Source: Romanomermis culicivorax (lineage: Eukaryota > Nematoda > Enoplea > Mermithida > Mermithidae). From it: a stretch of 64,000 bases of DNA. Where the stretch lies: assembly GCA_963922205.1 (NCBI GenBank), contig CAWUHX010000331.1:186001-250000 (forward strand). Reading direction: 5' to 3'. Below the pieces are notes generated by a model, which saw only the letters and a list, made by a program, of their open reading frames with translations, was not told the DNA's origin and did not search any database. Shown here in pieces: positions 55,004 through 64,000 of the stretch (positions are counted from its first letter, which is position 1; every line of letters begins with the position of its first letter). Made by a program: the position numbers and the translations under genes.

Positions 55004-56330
55004 TTGGTTATGTTTGCCGCGATTCACTATGGCATGGCCGATCAACTGCTAATGCAAATGCAGATTTTTGATCATGACAAGGTTGATCCCAAACAGATCA
55101 ATACAGTTGCCTTATATTTCTATCAACAATATCTAATGATACCAGGCAACCTAAACAGAGAAATGGGGCTCGGCTCCCCAGTAATGGAAACGGATCAGGT
55201 ACAGCCTAATATGGTTTACCATATGATGAAATGTGAAATGTACAACCGTTGGGCAGTACAAATGCAGGGAAATAATACAGGTTATTATACCGCACCTACA
55301 GAGTGTAATCCTGTACATCCTCAAGGCATTCAGTTGCCGAGTGGTTTCTATCCCTTACTCCCAAGAGATAGAAAGCCAGTAAAAGATGACAGGTACACCG
55401 AGGACAGTGATCCCGACAAAATCCAGGATGTACAGATACCAGACTGGGTTAATATCGCCAAAGATATCCTGGAAAATCTCAAATCAGGTGGATCCTATTG
55501 GGATTTAGACGGTAAGATTTCTTTGACGCTATACAAAAATGCTAAGCTATACTGGCAACAGGCCGGGAAGCCTGATGAAATGCCACAGGAAGTATTTTCA
55601 GTTAATAACCACTACCCAGTGGGTATAGAAGGTCATAGACAGGCCTATAAGACGAATTTTTACATGCCAAATTTGGCCAAAATATCCAGCGTGTTAGATG
55701 AGTGAAACTTTCCGGAGTTAGAGGTCATCTGTAAATTCATGCCATTGGCCTATCATTTGGCATGGCCTCATTCAAGAGGGGAGTGCCATTATGAAACTAG
55801 CGCACTGCTAAATTATAACTTTTTAAATAGTTATACTAGGGAAGGCCAGGAAATGATAAAACGCATGTCCTGGAAGTCAGGCGACCGCCTGGCTTATTAC
55901 TTAGAGTTAGCAGCTACGTTACCACCGTCAGAACCCCCTTTTCCAGCCAAAAAAGGGGTATACGCTTGGCAAAATCGGTTTGGATTCGTCCCGCTACGAT
56001 TCAGAGAAGCCGAAGAAATTTTACAAATCGGCAACCACAAATCATTACTCAAGGACGAAGCTTACAAGGTAAACCCTTACTTTTATGTAACTTTTTACTA
56101 CGTAGGCTTCGAGACTTTGACACCGGGACTGCAGTATCTGATGACCGAAGACGCACATCGGACCGATTACCCAACAACTTATGCACCACAAAACCCGCTC
56201 AAACTCAGACCAGAATTCGTCAGCAAAAGCTTCTGGGAGAGACAAATTGCTTCAGAAATGCCTGGGTATACACTAACTTATACCCCAGCCGATGAGTTGA
56301 TAGGTAAAATACCGGTAAATCGTCTCTCAA
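55004..56330 (+). pseudogene. Element B 3' ORF, segment 2: unknown globular region
   Basis: Continues the same phase with a TGA at 55703. It is rich in Tyr, Pro, Met and Trp with even composition (e.g. [31 protein letters not shown], [32 protein letters not shown]). It shows no signal peptide, no membrane segment and no furin-type site, which argues against an envelope protein. I do not recognise the fold. Confidence 0.55.
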
Positions 56331-57550
56331 CTTCCCAAACGGCGCAAGCTGGAGGATTGGGACAGGTTAAAACACAGCCGCAAGCGCCAGCCCCTGTGGT
56401 CAAAGCAAAACAACCAGCTTTGGACACCGATGCTACGCAAGCAGCTGCAGTAGTAGTCGTGATGCTGCCGCCAATGCAACCAGCGGTGGCACAGCTGACT
56501 CAGGTAACTCAGGTACAGCAGCCGGCCAAGCCTGAGCCAGAAGTCGTCACCATTATGCAATCAGTACCTCCGGCACCAGCTGTTTTGCCAGTTAAAGTGA
56601 AGCAACTGTTGCCGAAGATACAAAATTCAGACTCTGAGTCCAGTTCAGAGGAGGATGTTGAAGAAGAGGAAGAAGAAGGTGAGATTCTGGAGTCTGAGGG
56701 CCAGACATCGGAGAACAAAGATGCGATGGAGGTCAAAACTCAGAAACAGGCTGTTGAGGAGGAAAAGATCCAGACTCAAATAGATGAAGCAGTGTCTAAA
56801 ATGTCGGGAATAGACGTCAGACTGGAGAAGATGCAAGAAGCATCCCAGGAGATGCCTGTAAAAGCCAAGGATCCTAAGGATCATAATCGGCAAGGGAAGC
56901 ATGAAGCCCTACAGGCCAAAATACAGGAACAAAGAAGGCTGACGCAGCAGGAATTCCTGCCTCAGAGGGCACTTCAAAGAAAGCTGAAGGAGCAGGCTTT
57001 AGCCAATGATAGCTCAGATCCAGCCATAGCAGTAACAGAGCTAATGTAAAGGGGAAAATCACTCAGGAAAGAATCCCTGGAGTGTATTCGCCAGAGAAAG
57101 TTCAGCAGATGTTAGCTGAAGGTATGTCGGGAAAATTTATCTGACACTTGGCCAGAGAAAAAGTGAGGCGCAGGAAAAGGCTAGGTAAAGCCAAAGCACG
57201 CAAACTTGCAGCTCAAGGTCAGCAGCAACAAGGAGCGGCCGCCACCGGTTCCGAAAATGACACTTATGATACGGCCGAGGAAACTACGACCACAGAATAT
57301 TCGACAAGCCGCAAGTCGAGAACGGAGACTACTAAGAGTCAAACAAGGATGGAGACTGCCAAGAGTCAAACGCGAATGGAGACCTCTAAAGGCCAGATGA
57401 AATCAAATAGGACAACAGCGTCCACTGCATCATATACTCAGACGCGAACAGTATCGAAAAACAGCCGAGAGGTTAGTACTTCATCTGGCAAGAGTAAGTC
57501 CATTCCCACAAGCTATACCGCAAAAAGTAGTAAACCTGCGTGAAGCGTGT
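56331..57550 (+). pseudogene. Element B 3' ORF, segment 3: disordered acidic and basic region
   Basis: The first phase runs to TAA at 57047 with Ala/Gln/Pro-rich text, then a [19 protein letters not shown] acidic run (near 56625-56690) and a Gln/Lys-rich coiled-coil-like part. Reading then moves to another phase near 57040. That phase continues through TGA at 57142 with an RKR-rich patch (VRRRKRLGKAKARK) and three tandem repeats of a TAKSQTRMET-like unit (57325-57400), up to TGA at 57541. Low complexity suggests a disordered, nucleic-acid or protein-binding tail. Confidence 0.55.
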
Positions 57551-58393
57551 TGGTAAAGCCCGATCTTGAATCAGAGGAGAAGTTGATCAAGAAGGTCAAA
57601 CTGAATGTGGTGGTTAAAAAAACCCGAAAGGGAGCCACAGCAATTTGTCACTCCTGGTCAATTGGCAGAAACTCTGATTGATTATTGGGAGTGGCAACGA
57701 GAACAAAGGCGCCTAATTGGGCCGATCTCATTCGAAAATCCAGAGGTCGCTAATTATTTCACCTTTGATGGCCAAGAACGGCCTATTATTTATAGAATGG
57801 TCAATGATGCCATGGCCGAGATTCATGAAAATTATCCCCAACAATTCGAAATGCAGGGCAGATTCATGTTTGACCGAGAACGCATCCCTGAGGAAATTTG
57901 GGAGTGGATTATTTTAGTTCTTATTCCCAGATGGCTTCAGGACTACGATGCTTCAGACGTCTTTACAGCCATTAGGTACGTGACCTTTATGATCTTTTTA
58001 CAGTTGGATTTCCCGCCAATCACGCTGACAGCAATTGGTAGGTGGTATGCCCAGGCGTGTTGGTTTGCGAATAGACAACTGGTCGTCGAGGCCCAGGGAA
58101 ACTGCATAAATGAGGTCTACATTGCAGCCTTTAATCAGTACATCTTTATGGGCTTGCAGAGGTTAAACCAAATGGTTGTTAAAAGGAAGGCACCAGGCCA
58201 TGATAGACCGCAAGCTGATAAATATCAGCGAACAGCTGCCAAGAGCTCAAGTAAGTTTAAAGTGCCTAGACTTCCTCTGGCTAGGAAACAGCCGCTGATG
58301 ACACAACAATCATCTACTGTGACCAGCCAGAGGTCCTATAGTGAAGCTGCAAGCACTTCATATAAAAGTTCCCTTTCTAAATCAAAATCATGA
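57551..58393 (+). pseudogene. Element B 3' ORF, segment 4: helical domain
   Basis: The best frame is 57605-58393 (262 codons), with another phase entering it near 57600. It is rich in Trp and aromatic residues ([48 protein letters not shown]) and probably all-alpha. The end is Ser/Lys-rich. No homolog was recognised. A hydrophobic run near [11 protein letters not shown] is short and flanked by charges, so I do not call it a membrane segment. Confidence 0.55.
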
Positions 58394-58784
58394 TCATCAA
58401 AATCTTTAAATTCAACTTTCCAGACTCAAAAACTGCAATGCAGCAGCTCCACTGGCAGTGGTCCAGCGCAAAGGCAACAGGGGAGAGACAACATGTTCTC
58501 AAACTTGGCCACCATACAGGGGTAGACCTGGGTATGACTGAGGTCAAGTCAGAGGAGGCTTCAGAGGGCGCCCCCAGGGACCTTTCAGAGGCCGAGGAAA
58601 CTGGCAATACCAAGGCCAAGACCCGGACATGCAATTCTACAATCCGAACTTTCAACCGCTTGGTAGACGCGGTGGAAGCCAGCAAGGCCAAAATCAGGGC
58701 CAGGATGGAGGTCAGACCCGAGGCCAACCCGGCCAGAGGGGATACTATCGAGGAAGCTACCGAGGCGGCGGGCAGCAGCAGTAA
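58394..58784 (+). pseudogene. Element B 3' ORF, segment 5: RGG/Gln-rich tail
   Basis: In the phase ending with TAA at 58782 the sequence is a Gly-Arg-Gln box: PYRGRPGYD, then a TGA near 58536, then VRGGFRGRPQGPFRGRG, GQNQGQDGGQTRGQPG and YYRGSYRGGGQQQ. This echoes the RGG box in this element's Gag. The acidic-looking open frame at 58390-58788 is the wrong phase. It probably binds RNA. Confidence 0.6.
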
Positions 58785-59513
58785 TTAGCCGCACATATTT
58801 TGGCCCAAAAATTTATCTTTTTGCATTTATATTTTTACTAAAACACAAAATCCAAAAATACTAATAAAATGATAAAAATCCAAAAAAATCAAAAAATTAC
58901 AAAATCCAAAAATATTATTTAGATTTTGGTCCTGCTGGCCAACTAAAATTTTGTTTTTGACAAACCAGTGCAAAATGCAACCGTAAAAACATTTTCAAAT
59001 TTTTGGCCTCAATTTTTAGCACATTTTTAAATTTTTGTGATACTCGTACATTCCGCGCCATCTATGTTGTATCGTGAAATATAATGTTGTATTTTGATTT
59101 AATTTAGAAAAATAGAGACAGGGGAAATGATTAGCATGCAGTTAGACCCATGACCAATGACTTGCCACAGCATGCAGACTGAGCAGCCGAACCCAAAATT
59201 GACCCAATTCAGCGCCAACATTATTGTCATACTCCTTAGGACAGGAAGTTATCCCATCAAAGCCGAGGTCAAAATGGGCGTCACTTGCCAGCCATTGCAG
59301 CGAAGTCCTTGGTATTCGTTGTGTCCAACGACCAGCATGCTAGTCCGATTAGGACAGACTGTGAAACGGGAGTCTGAGTGAGACAAACTGTAAAAACAGG
59401 AGTCAGTCGGAGCAGTAGATTTTTTCTTTTTTGATTAATTCTTTTAATGCCGGGGTAACTCGCCCGAAAGTTTTTTTTCTACCTCCCGTAGGTCGGTTTC
59501 GACGCGCAAGGGA
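58785..59513 (+). other. Element B 3' untranslated region and polypurine tract
   Basis: AT-rich spacer with repeated CAAAAATACT/AAATCC words (58840-58920), then a mixed region with no gene. The purine-rich GCGCAAGGGA lies directly before TGTTGGGC of the 3' LTR. Confidence 0.6.
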
Positions 59514-60132
59514 TGTTGGGCACCCTGTTGATGGCAAAGTCGCATGGGGAAATTGCCATGCAGATCGAAGAAATGAACGACCAGCGACCCAGACATTTGC
59601 ATAGAAGTGGAGCGCCAAAGAAAGACCAGAATTGATAGTGAAAATCATTCTTCACTATAATCGTATTTTTTATAATATTCTTGTTATTTTTGCTGGCATC
59701 CATAAAAATATTTCCCAGCACTTCGACTTTATTTGCATACTACCAACTGTGGTTTATCCACATTCTTTTTAATATTTCGTCAGATATGTTGATTAATACA
59801 TTTGTTTATTATTTAGATATCGCCGATCAACGAAGGTGGAAGGCCGAAAGCCCAGGCACCAGCTTGCAGTCAGCAAGCCTTGGGAAACCCACTAAGGGTT
59901 ATACTCAAGTAAGTTTATCCCTGAGGGGATTCCTTGTCTCAGCTAGGAGACTGCGGAGCTCTCTGGTGAGGCCCGGCACTTAAAGTAAAGTTTATCTTTG
60001 TTGTTGTAGGTCTGGGGAACCGGACTGTTGCACTATCATGGAGGCTTAGCCAAGGGAGTAGTTCTAACAGGTCAGTTCAGACCAGAAGCCTCAATCTTTT
60101 CTTACGCCTCTTAAGAAAAGACCTGCACAACA
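59514..60132 (+). repeat. 3' LTR of element B
   Basis: Same length and tips as the 5' LTR. Most differences from it are transitions. It is followed by AGTA, the right copy of the target duplication. Confidence 0.92.
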
Positions 60133-60468
60133 AGTAGGTGGAAACAGGTAAGCAAAGCAGCGATTGGTTAGGTGAGCGGATAGAAGCGGACCTCCAACAG
60201 CGCGAGGGCGTGTATGAAAGAATCAGTATAAAAGACAGAGAAACCCGGAAAAAGGGAGATTTGATTAAGATTTATGTAAAATTGGTGAAAGCATTTTATG
60301 CGGGATGTGTCGTGAAGTTACAAAGCATGTTTTTATATCGTCAACTTATCATTGATTTAATTATTTGTCGTTTTATCATAATCGTTTTGTTGTTACCACC
60401 GTCCTCGTGGATCATCGCAGATCGGTTCAGGAGCAAGTAAAAGTGTAAGTCAGAAACTGGTCGTTACA
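60133..60468 (+). repeat. 3' LTR of element A, right piece
   Basis: Resumes exactly where the left piece stopped (AGTAGGTGGAAACAGG compared with ACAGTAGGCGGAAACAGG in the 5' LTR) and ends GGTCGTTACA. Confidence 0.9.
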
Positions 60469-61101
60469 TATTTTCCCAGATGTAGTTATTCAAAATTTTT
60501 TGCTTTCCGAAAATTTATTCTCATATATTTAAATTCCATGAGTTTGTCTTCCGTTTCAGCACACAATGAATATACCACAATGTCTCGACCGGGGTAAATG
60601 CGTAATTTGAAATCATGGAGAAGACAGATGAACATGAAATTTTGTGTCGCTGTTATGTGAAATTTGTTTTCTTCAGTAAATGAATAAAATTCAGGGAGTC
60701 TGTTACATCTCTATTAGCTTTCAGAAAATTATTTTGAGAAATGACGGTTTGTATGCTGATCTAAGTTTAGATGAAATGTTCTTGTTTGAAGAGACATATT
60801 ATTTTCGACTCAAATGCTCATTTATTTCTCGTAAATTTGCGAGACAGAACTGTTATTTGATTCGAAAGTTTGTGATTGCCCCGTAATTCTTGCATTCATT
60901 ATGCCACAACAAGTCCAAGTGTCGATGATCGGCCTGTGTTGCTTATGTCTGCTCGTGTTGCGTCAATTCTTTTGCTCAACGTAACGCAAGCTTTGCGTCC
61001 GAGGTACACATGGACCTTTGAGTCGGAACCATATGGACTCCTAAGCTAAAAATAAGGAAAATAAAAGTTCCGTTTATTGAGCTATAATGCTTATGCATAA
61101 C
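60469..61101. other. No feature recognised
   Basis: AT-rich sequence to the right of element A; no gene was seen. 61094-61101 is the left copy of the next element's duplication. Confidence 0.4.
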
Positions 61102-62101
61102 TAGACCCCGGAGAGTTAAACCATAACCACTAACCGTAAAAATTTTGTGCCACAGTTTTAACCATAGCCGTGCCTGCTCTTTACGGTTATAACTGTAACC
61201 GTTCATCTTATTGGCAGTTATCCCACGGTTACACATATTTTAAAGCATGCTACTTTTATTTTATTGAAACGTTTCATGCACTCAAATAAAAGCTCTACAT
61301 AGCATCTTTTCTCCCAATTTTATAGGACAACAAAAGAGACTTTCTCTTGAATTTTAAATTAGGCTGTCGGTAGAGATGCCATGCCTTATGTGATAATGGA
61401 TTTCATAGAAAGTATTCAAAAAATGAGGTGACGTTAGGCTTTAAAGGCAATGGGCTAAAATTGTGGCTATAAGGTGCACCTATTCAAGCAAGAAAATTGT
61501 CCAAAAACTTGGTGTTTCTGTATAATGTGGAAAATTTTGATTATCGACAAAATTTTGTGCTGATAGCGACTCGTACTTAGTTTTGTTGCTTATATTTGAA
61601 CGTAAACGATTTTATTTTGACAATAATTTTTTAAAATCTGCAATGTCTGAATCCTACGTTGAAGATATAGTGGATGAGCCTGTAACGTGTGTCGCACTGG
61701 GTGGGAGCGTGCGCTTCCACCAACTGCACAGTCCTGCATCGCCTGAGCGAGTGCAGCAGCGGCGCCCGTCACAAATATCTGAGTGTGGGGCCCTGACTTG
61801 TGCGTGAAACATCAAGTCTACGGGTTCAGAGGAAAACGCACGATGGCAGCGTGTGCGCATCGTGACAAGCCTTATGCAAATGAGACTCCCCTATCTCAAT
61901 ATAAAGATATAGAGTTAAAATTAATGACTTCATTGAAAGAAAATGGTGCACATACTTTCTCGTGCATAACCGCGGTTATAACCGTAACTGTAAAAAAAAC
62001 TCACGGTTATAACCATAACCGCAGATAAGTTCAGGGATAATAACCGTAACCGTCACTGTGGCTCCTAACCATACCAAAAAAACTCACGGTTCCGGGGTCT
62101 A
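61102..62101. mobile_element. 1000-bp hAT-like element, word ACGGTTA
   Basis: The tips TAGACCCCGGA and TCCGGGGTCTA are perfect inverted repeats. The 8-bp duplication tgcataac is perfect (61094-61101 and 62102-62109). Arrays of AACCGTAACC / ACGGTTATAACC lie inside both ends (61118-61235 and 61968-62060). A 75-codon frame at 61583-61807 shows no known domain; its second half is unusually GC-rich for this window (61690-61860) and may be captured sequence. No transposase. Confidence 0.92.
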
Positions 62102-62129
62102 TGCATAACATTTTTATTTTGGTCAAAAT

Positions 62130-62505
62130 GAATATTAGTACAAGCACGTAGGGGGTCTGGGCCCCAAGCAGATTTTGATTGACTCTCATCAGCAAATTCT
62201 TGCTGAACCCAGCAGATTCGACCATCCAGCAGTGATCAGGAAGATGACGAACGAAAATGAAAAAAATGGACAGAAAGATGTCATGAATGAAAATGATAAC
62301 GATATTTCTGAAGCAAAGCATAGTTGATACCAACGGAGTAACATCAAAACTTGAAAAAATTGCTGGTCAAGCGAATACTTTCATATATTTTACTGACATA
62401 GATCGAACAATACGATGCCCGGATGTCAGAAGATCCATAAAAAAATTTTCTGTCCTAGCCGACCCCCAGCAAAATTTCTATGCTGTGCATGTATGGACAA
62501 GTTTA
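62130..62505 (-). repeat. Inverted dispersed repeat D, copy 2
   Basis: Reverse complement of 31495-31900; GCTGG-rich words, GACCCCCAGCAAAATTTC and CATGAATGAAAATGATAACG-like blocks are shared in order. Confidence 0.55.
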
Positions 62506-62509
62506 TAAT

Positions 62510-63770
62510 TTTATGATGATCATCAAGAAATGTGTGTCATGAAGGAGAAATTTATTGAACAGAGTCGATGAGCCCTCCTTAGTTTTTAATAAAGGCTTGC
62601 CTGACCTCGGTGCATCGATAATTTCAAAATGAATTAATTATAGTCAAAATAGCAAGTTTTCATTTATTGATTCACATGTATTTTCTTTTAGCTTACTCAT
62701 ACCCTTTTTTCTTACCACTCTTTGGTTTAGTTTTACTCCTCATTGGCATTCTACCTTCATCTCTATTAAATTATATTTATTCCCTCATATAAAAACGTTG
62801 GACATTTCTGCTTTGTTGTCCATATAAACAAAACTGAAAAGCTAGTACTGTTTCGTATTTTGACTATTCTCTGCCGAATTGTGTCTAATATAAAACTAAA
62901 GATTTACGAACAAGTGGTGCTCAACAATTTTTCAACGTGATGATCTAGTCACCATTGTCAGTTATCAGCTAACGGTTGATTCAGCAGCTTTTTTCAGTCA
63001 GCAGAAGAAATCGACAGTCGAAATAAATACATGTTGGCATGCAAAATAGACCGATAAAATTCTCACGATTTTCGAATAATTATCTATCAAATACGGAAAA
63101 GTCAGGACTGAAGATCTATTTTGGACAGTGTAGTGTGTAAATTAAAGGAAAGGAAAAATACTGAAGTATAAGGAGAAGGAAAAGTAAGAGACAATATGAA
63201 TGTGCGAGTTGCTCAGAGATATTCAGTTTTTCTTAAGTTTTATTTTCATTAGCCCACCTATTTGCACGTCGATCATATGAAATATGGCGTAATAATGAGC
63301 AGTCGCAGCCTATCATTGCATTAAAGATCCCGTCAGTTTTATGTTTCATCTGTGTGTACAGGGTGATGTTGTTGAACACGTTAATCCGATCCGATTCCGT
63401 TCGGTCTTATCCGTGTTTTAGACATCATTCTTTGACAGCTACCCGAATCGGCGTAGCCAAATCAAGTTTCCAAGGCAGTAAATGCGACCGATACGGAGAT
63501 TGGTCATTCGTGTAAAATACCACGTGCTAGGCTTGTGCTCTTCTCTCGATATACAAAGTGGTGAATACCCAGGAAACAAGGAAGTCAACATGCTCTTTTT
63601 TTCTCAAATCATAGCCGAAGTGATCCTCAGTACATGTAGCTCCATTCTGGTGTTTGACGCCGCTCAAATAGTGACTTTTCGAGGCAAGTGACAATTTTTT
63701 CCAAAACGTAACGAATTGGATATCAATCAATAGATACGGTTGAAGTATATTCGAAAACATTGCTTAAGAC
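62510..63770. other. No feature recognised
   Basis: AT-rich sequence without a recognisable gene or bounded element. Short frames only. Confidence 0.4.
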
Positions 63771-63774
63771 ATGA

Positions 63775-64000
63775 TTTCTGAGAGGTTCTACTTTCCCTAT
63801 GATAAGTTGAAAATTAATCATACCTCAGAGTCAGATATTTTGGGTAGTTTCGTGCGCTGAGTTCCATGGTACCCTTCGTTTTCCTTGTAAACGAAAGTTC
63901 GCACCGCTACAGTATGCCAAAGTTTGAAAATTGATGATTTTTTGGCATTTTTCAGTGGTCTTGCTAGTTAAGCGATATTTCAAGATTGGATTGATCTTAT
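63775..64000 (-). repeat. Dispersed repeat R, inverted copy, cut by the window edge
   Basis: Reverse complement of about 290-715, and lacking the 161-bp MITE present at 510-670. It therefore shows the empty target site (GTAGAACCTCTCAGA on the minus strand). Confidence 0.75.

Larger units (their letters stand above)
45528..60132 (+). mobile_element. Ty3/Gypsy retrotransposon B, 14.6 kb, with extra 3' ORF block
   Basis: LTRs at 45528-46146 and 59514-60132 are both 619 bp, begin TGTTGGGC and end GCACAACA. The flanking AGTA (45524-45527 and 60133-60136) is a perfect 4-bp duplication within element A's LTR, whose intact copy shows the empty site. The order is gag, protease, RT, RNase H, integrase, then an extra 4.5-kb coding block. 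RT before integrase with a GPF module places it in Ty3/Gypsy. The two LTRs differ at roughly two dozen positions by eye, so this is not a fresh insertion. At 14.6 kb it is unusually long. Confidence 0.93.
41781..60468 (+). mobile_element. LTR retrotransposon A (gag-only), split by element B
   Basis: The 5' LTR is 41781-42585. The internal region is 42586-45067. The 3' LTR is in two pieces, 45068-45527 and 60133-60468, because element B has inserted in it. The internal region holds a gag-like gene and a second proline-rich frame but no protease, RT or integrase, so A depended on another element. LTR ends are TGTAAC and GTTACA/ATTACA. A polypurine tract (CAGAAGGAGGGAAA) precedes the 3' LTR. A clean target duplication for A itself could not be fixed, because the text after both LTRs starts TATTTT. 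Confidence 0.88.

Noticed and set aside
54695-55705. TGA codons as selenocysteine or programmed readthrough sites
   Set aside because: Stops are scattered through all genes of the element together with frameshifts and TAG codons; decay is simpler.
54263-58784. Envelope glycoprotein as identity of the 3' ORF of element B
   Set aside because: No signal peptide, membrane anchor, fusion peptide or cleavage site; instead exonuclease-like motifs and disordered RNA-binding tails.
58390-58788. Acidic 132-codon frame at the end of element B
   Set aside because: The other phase encodes a clear RGG/Gln box ending in TAA; the acidic frame is its shadow.
1-64000. tRNA or rRNA genes
   Set aside because: No cloverleaf with the usual A and B box sequences or rRNA signature was noticed on reading; a tRNAscan run would be decisive.

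Overview
This is a piece of an animal nuclear genome: AT-rich, intron-bearing and crowded with transposable elements. Two conserved host genes can be reconstructed exon by exon, a calcineurin-B homologous protein (CHP1; minus strand, 739-5016, 6 exons, 191 aa) and a Polo-like kinase (PLK1/polo; plus strand, 12012-32840, 12 exons, about 649 aa). Both look intact. The gene content fits an invertebrate, possibly an arthropod, but nothing in the sequence fixes the species.

Layout. 1-715 is a dispersed repeat broken by a 161-bp hAT-like element. 739-5016 is CHP1, with a 2.3-kb inverted-repeat element in its first intron. 5017-11900 has no genes and is a mosaic of dispersed repeats, ending in a long palindrome and an 855-bp hAT-like element. 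12012-32840 is polo; its 12.4-kb eighth intron holds about eight non-autonomous elements, several with clear 8-bp target duplications. 32841-41780 is gene-poor: word arrays, a decayed retroelement with a protease motif, two TTAA-flanked palindromic MITEs and a possible solo LTR. 41781-60468 is a nested pair of LTR retrotransposons. Element A has a gag-like gene only. Inside its 3' LTR sits element B, a 14.6-kb Ty3/Gypsy element with a 4-bp AGTA target duplication, identical-length 619-bp LTRs, and gag, protease, RT, RNase H and integrase. B also has an extra 4.5-kb 3' coding block. 61102-62101 is a 1-kb hAT-like element with a perfect 8-bp duplication. The window ends in an inverted copy of the repeat that opens it.

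Two things stand out. First, the 3' block of element B does not look like an envelope gene. It starts with a region whose motif order matches DEDD-type 3'-5' exonucleases (RNase D/WRN class) and ends in an RGG-rich tail. Second, at least five small elements share a hAT-like tip (C-A/G-GTG or CATAG followed by a T run) and 8-bp duplications, yet each carries its own self-complementary subterminal word. This looks like one transposon lineage whose binding words have diverged.

The two host genes act separately. CHP1 is a myristoylated EF-hand partner of Na+/H+ exchangers; Polo is a mitotic kinase with a C-terminal phosphopeptide-binding polo-box domain. The retroelements are damaged by frameshifts and in-frame stops, nearly all TAG or TGA.
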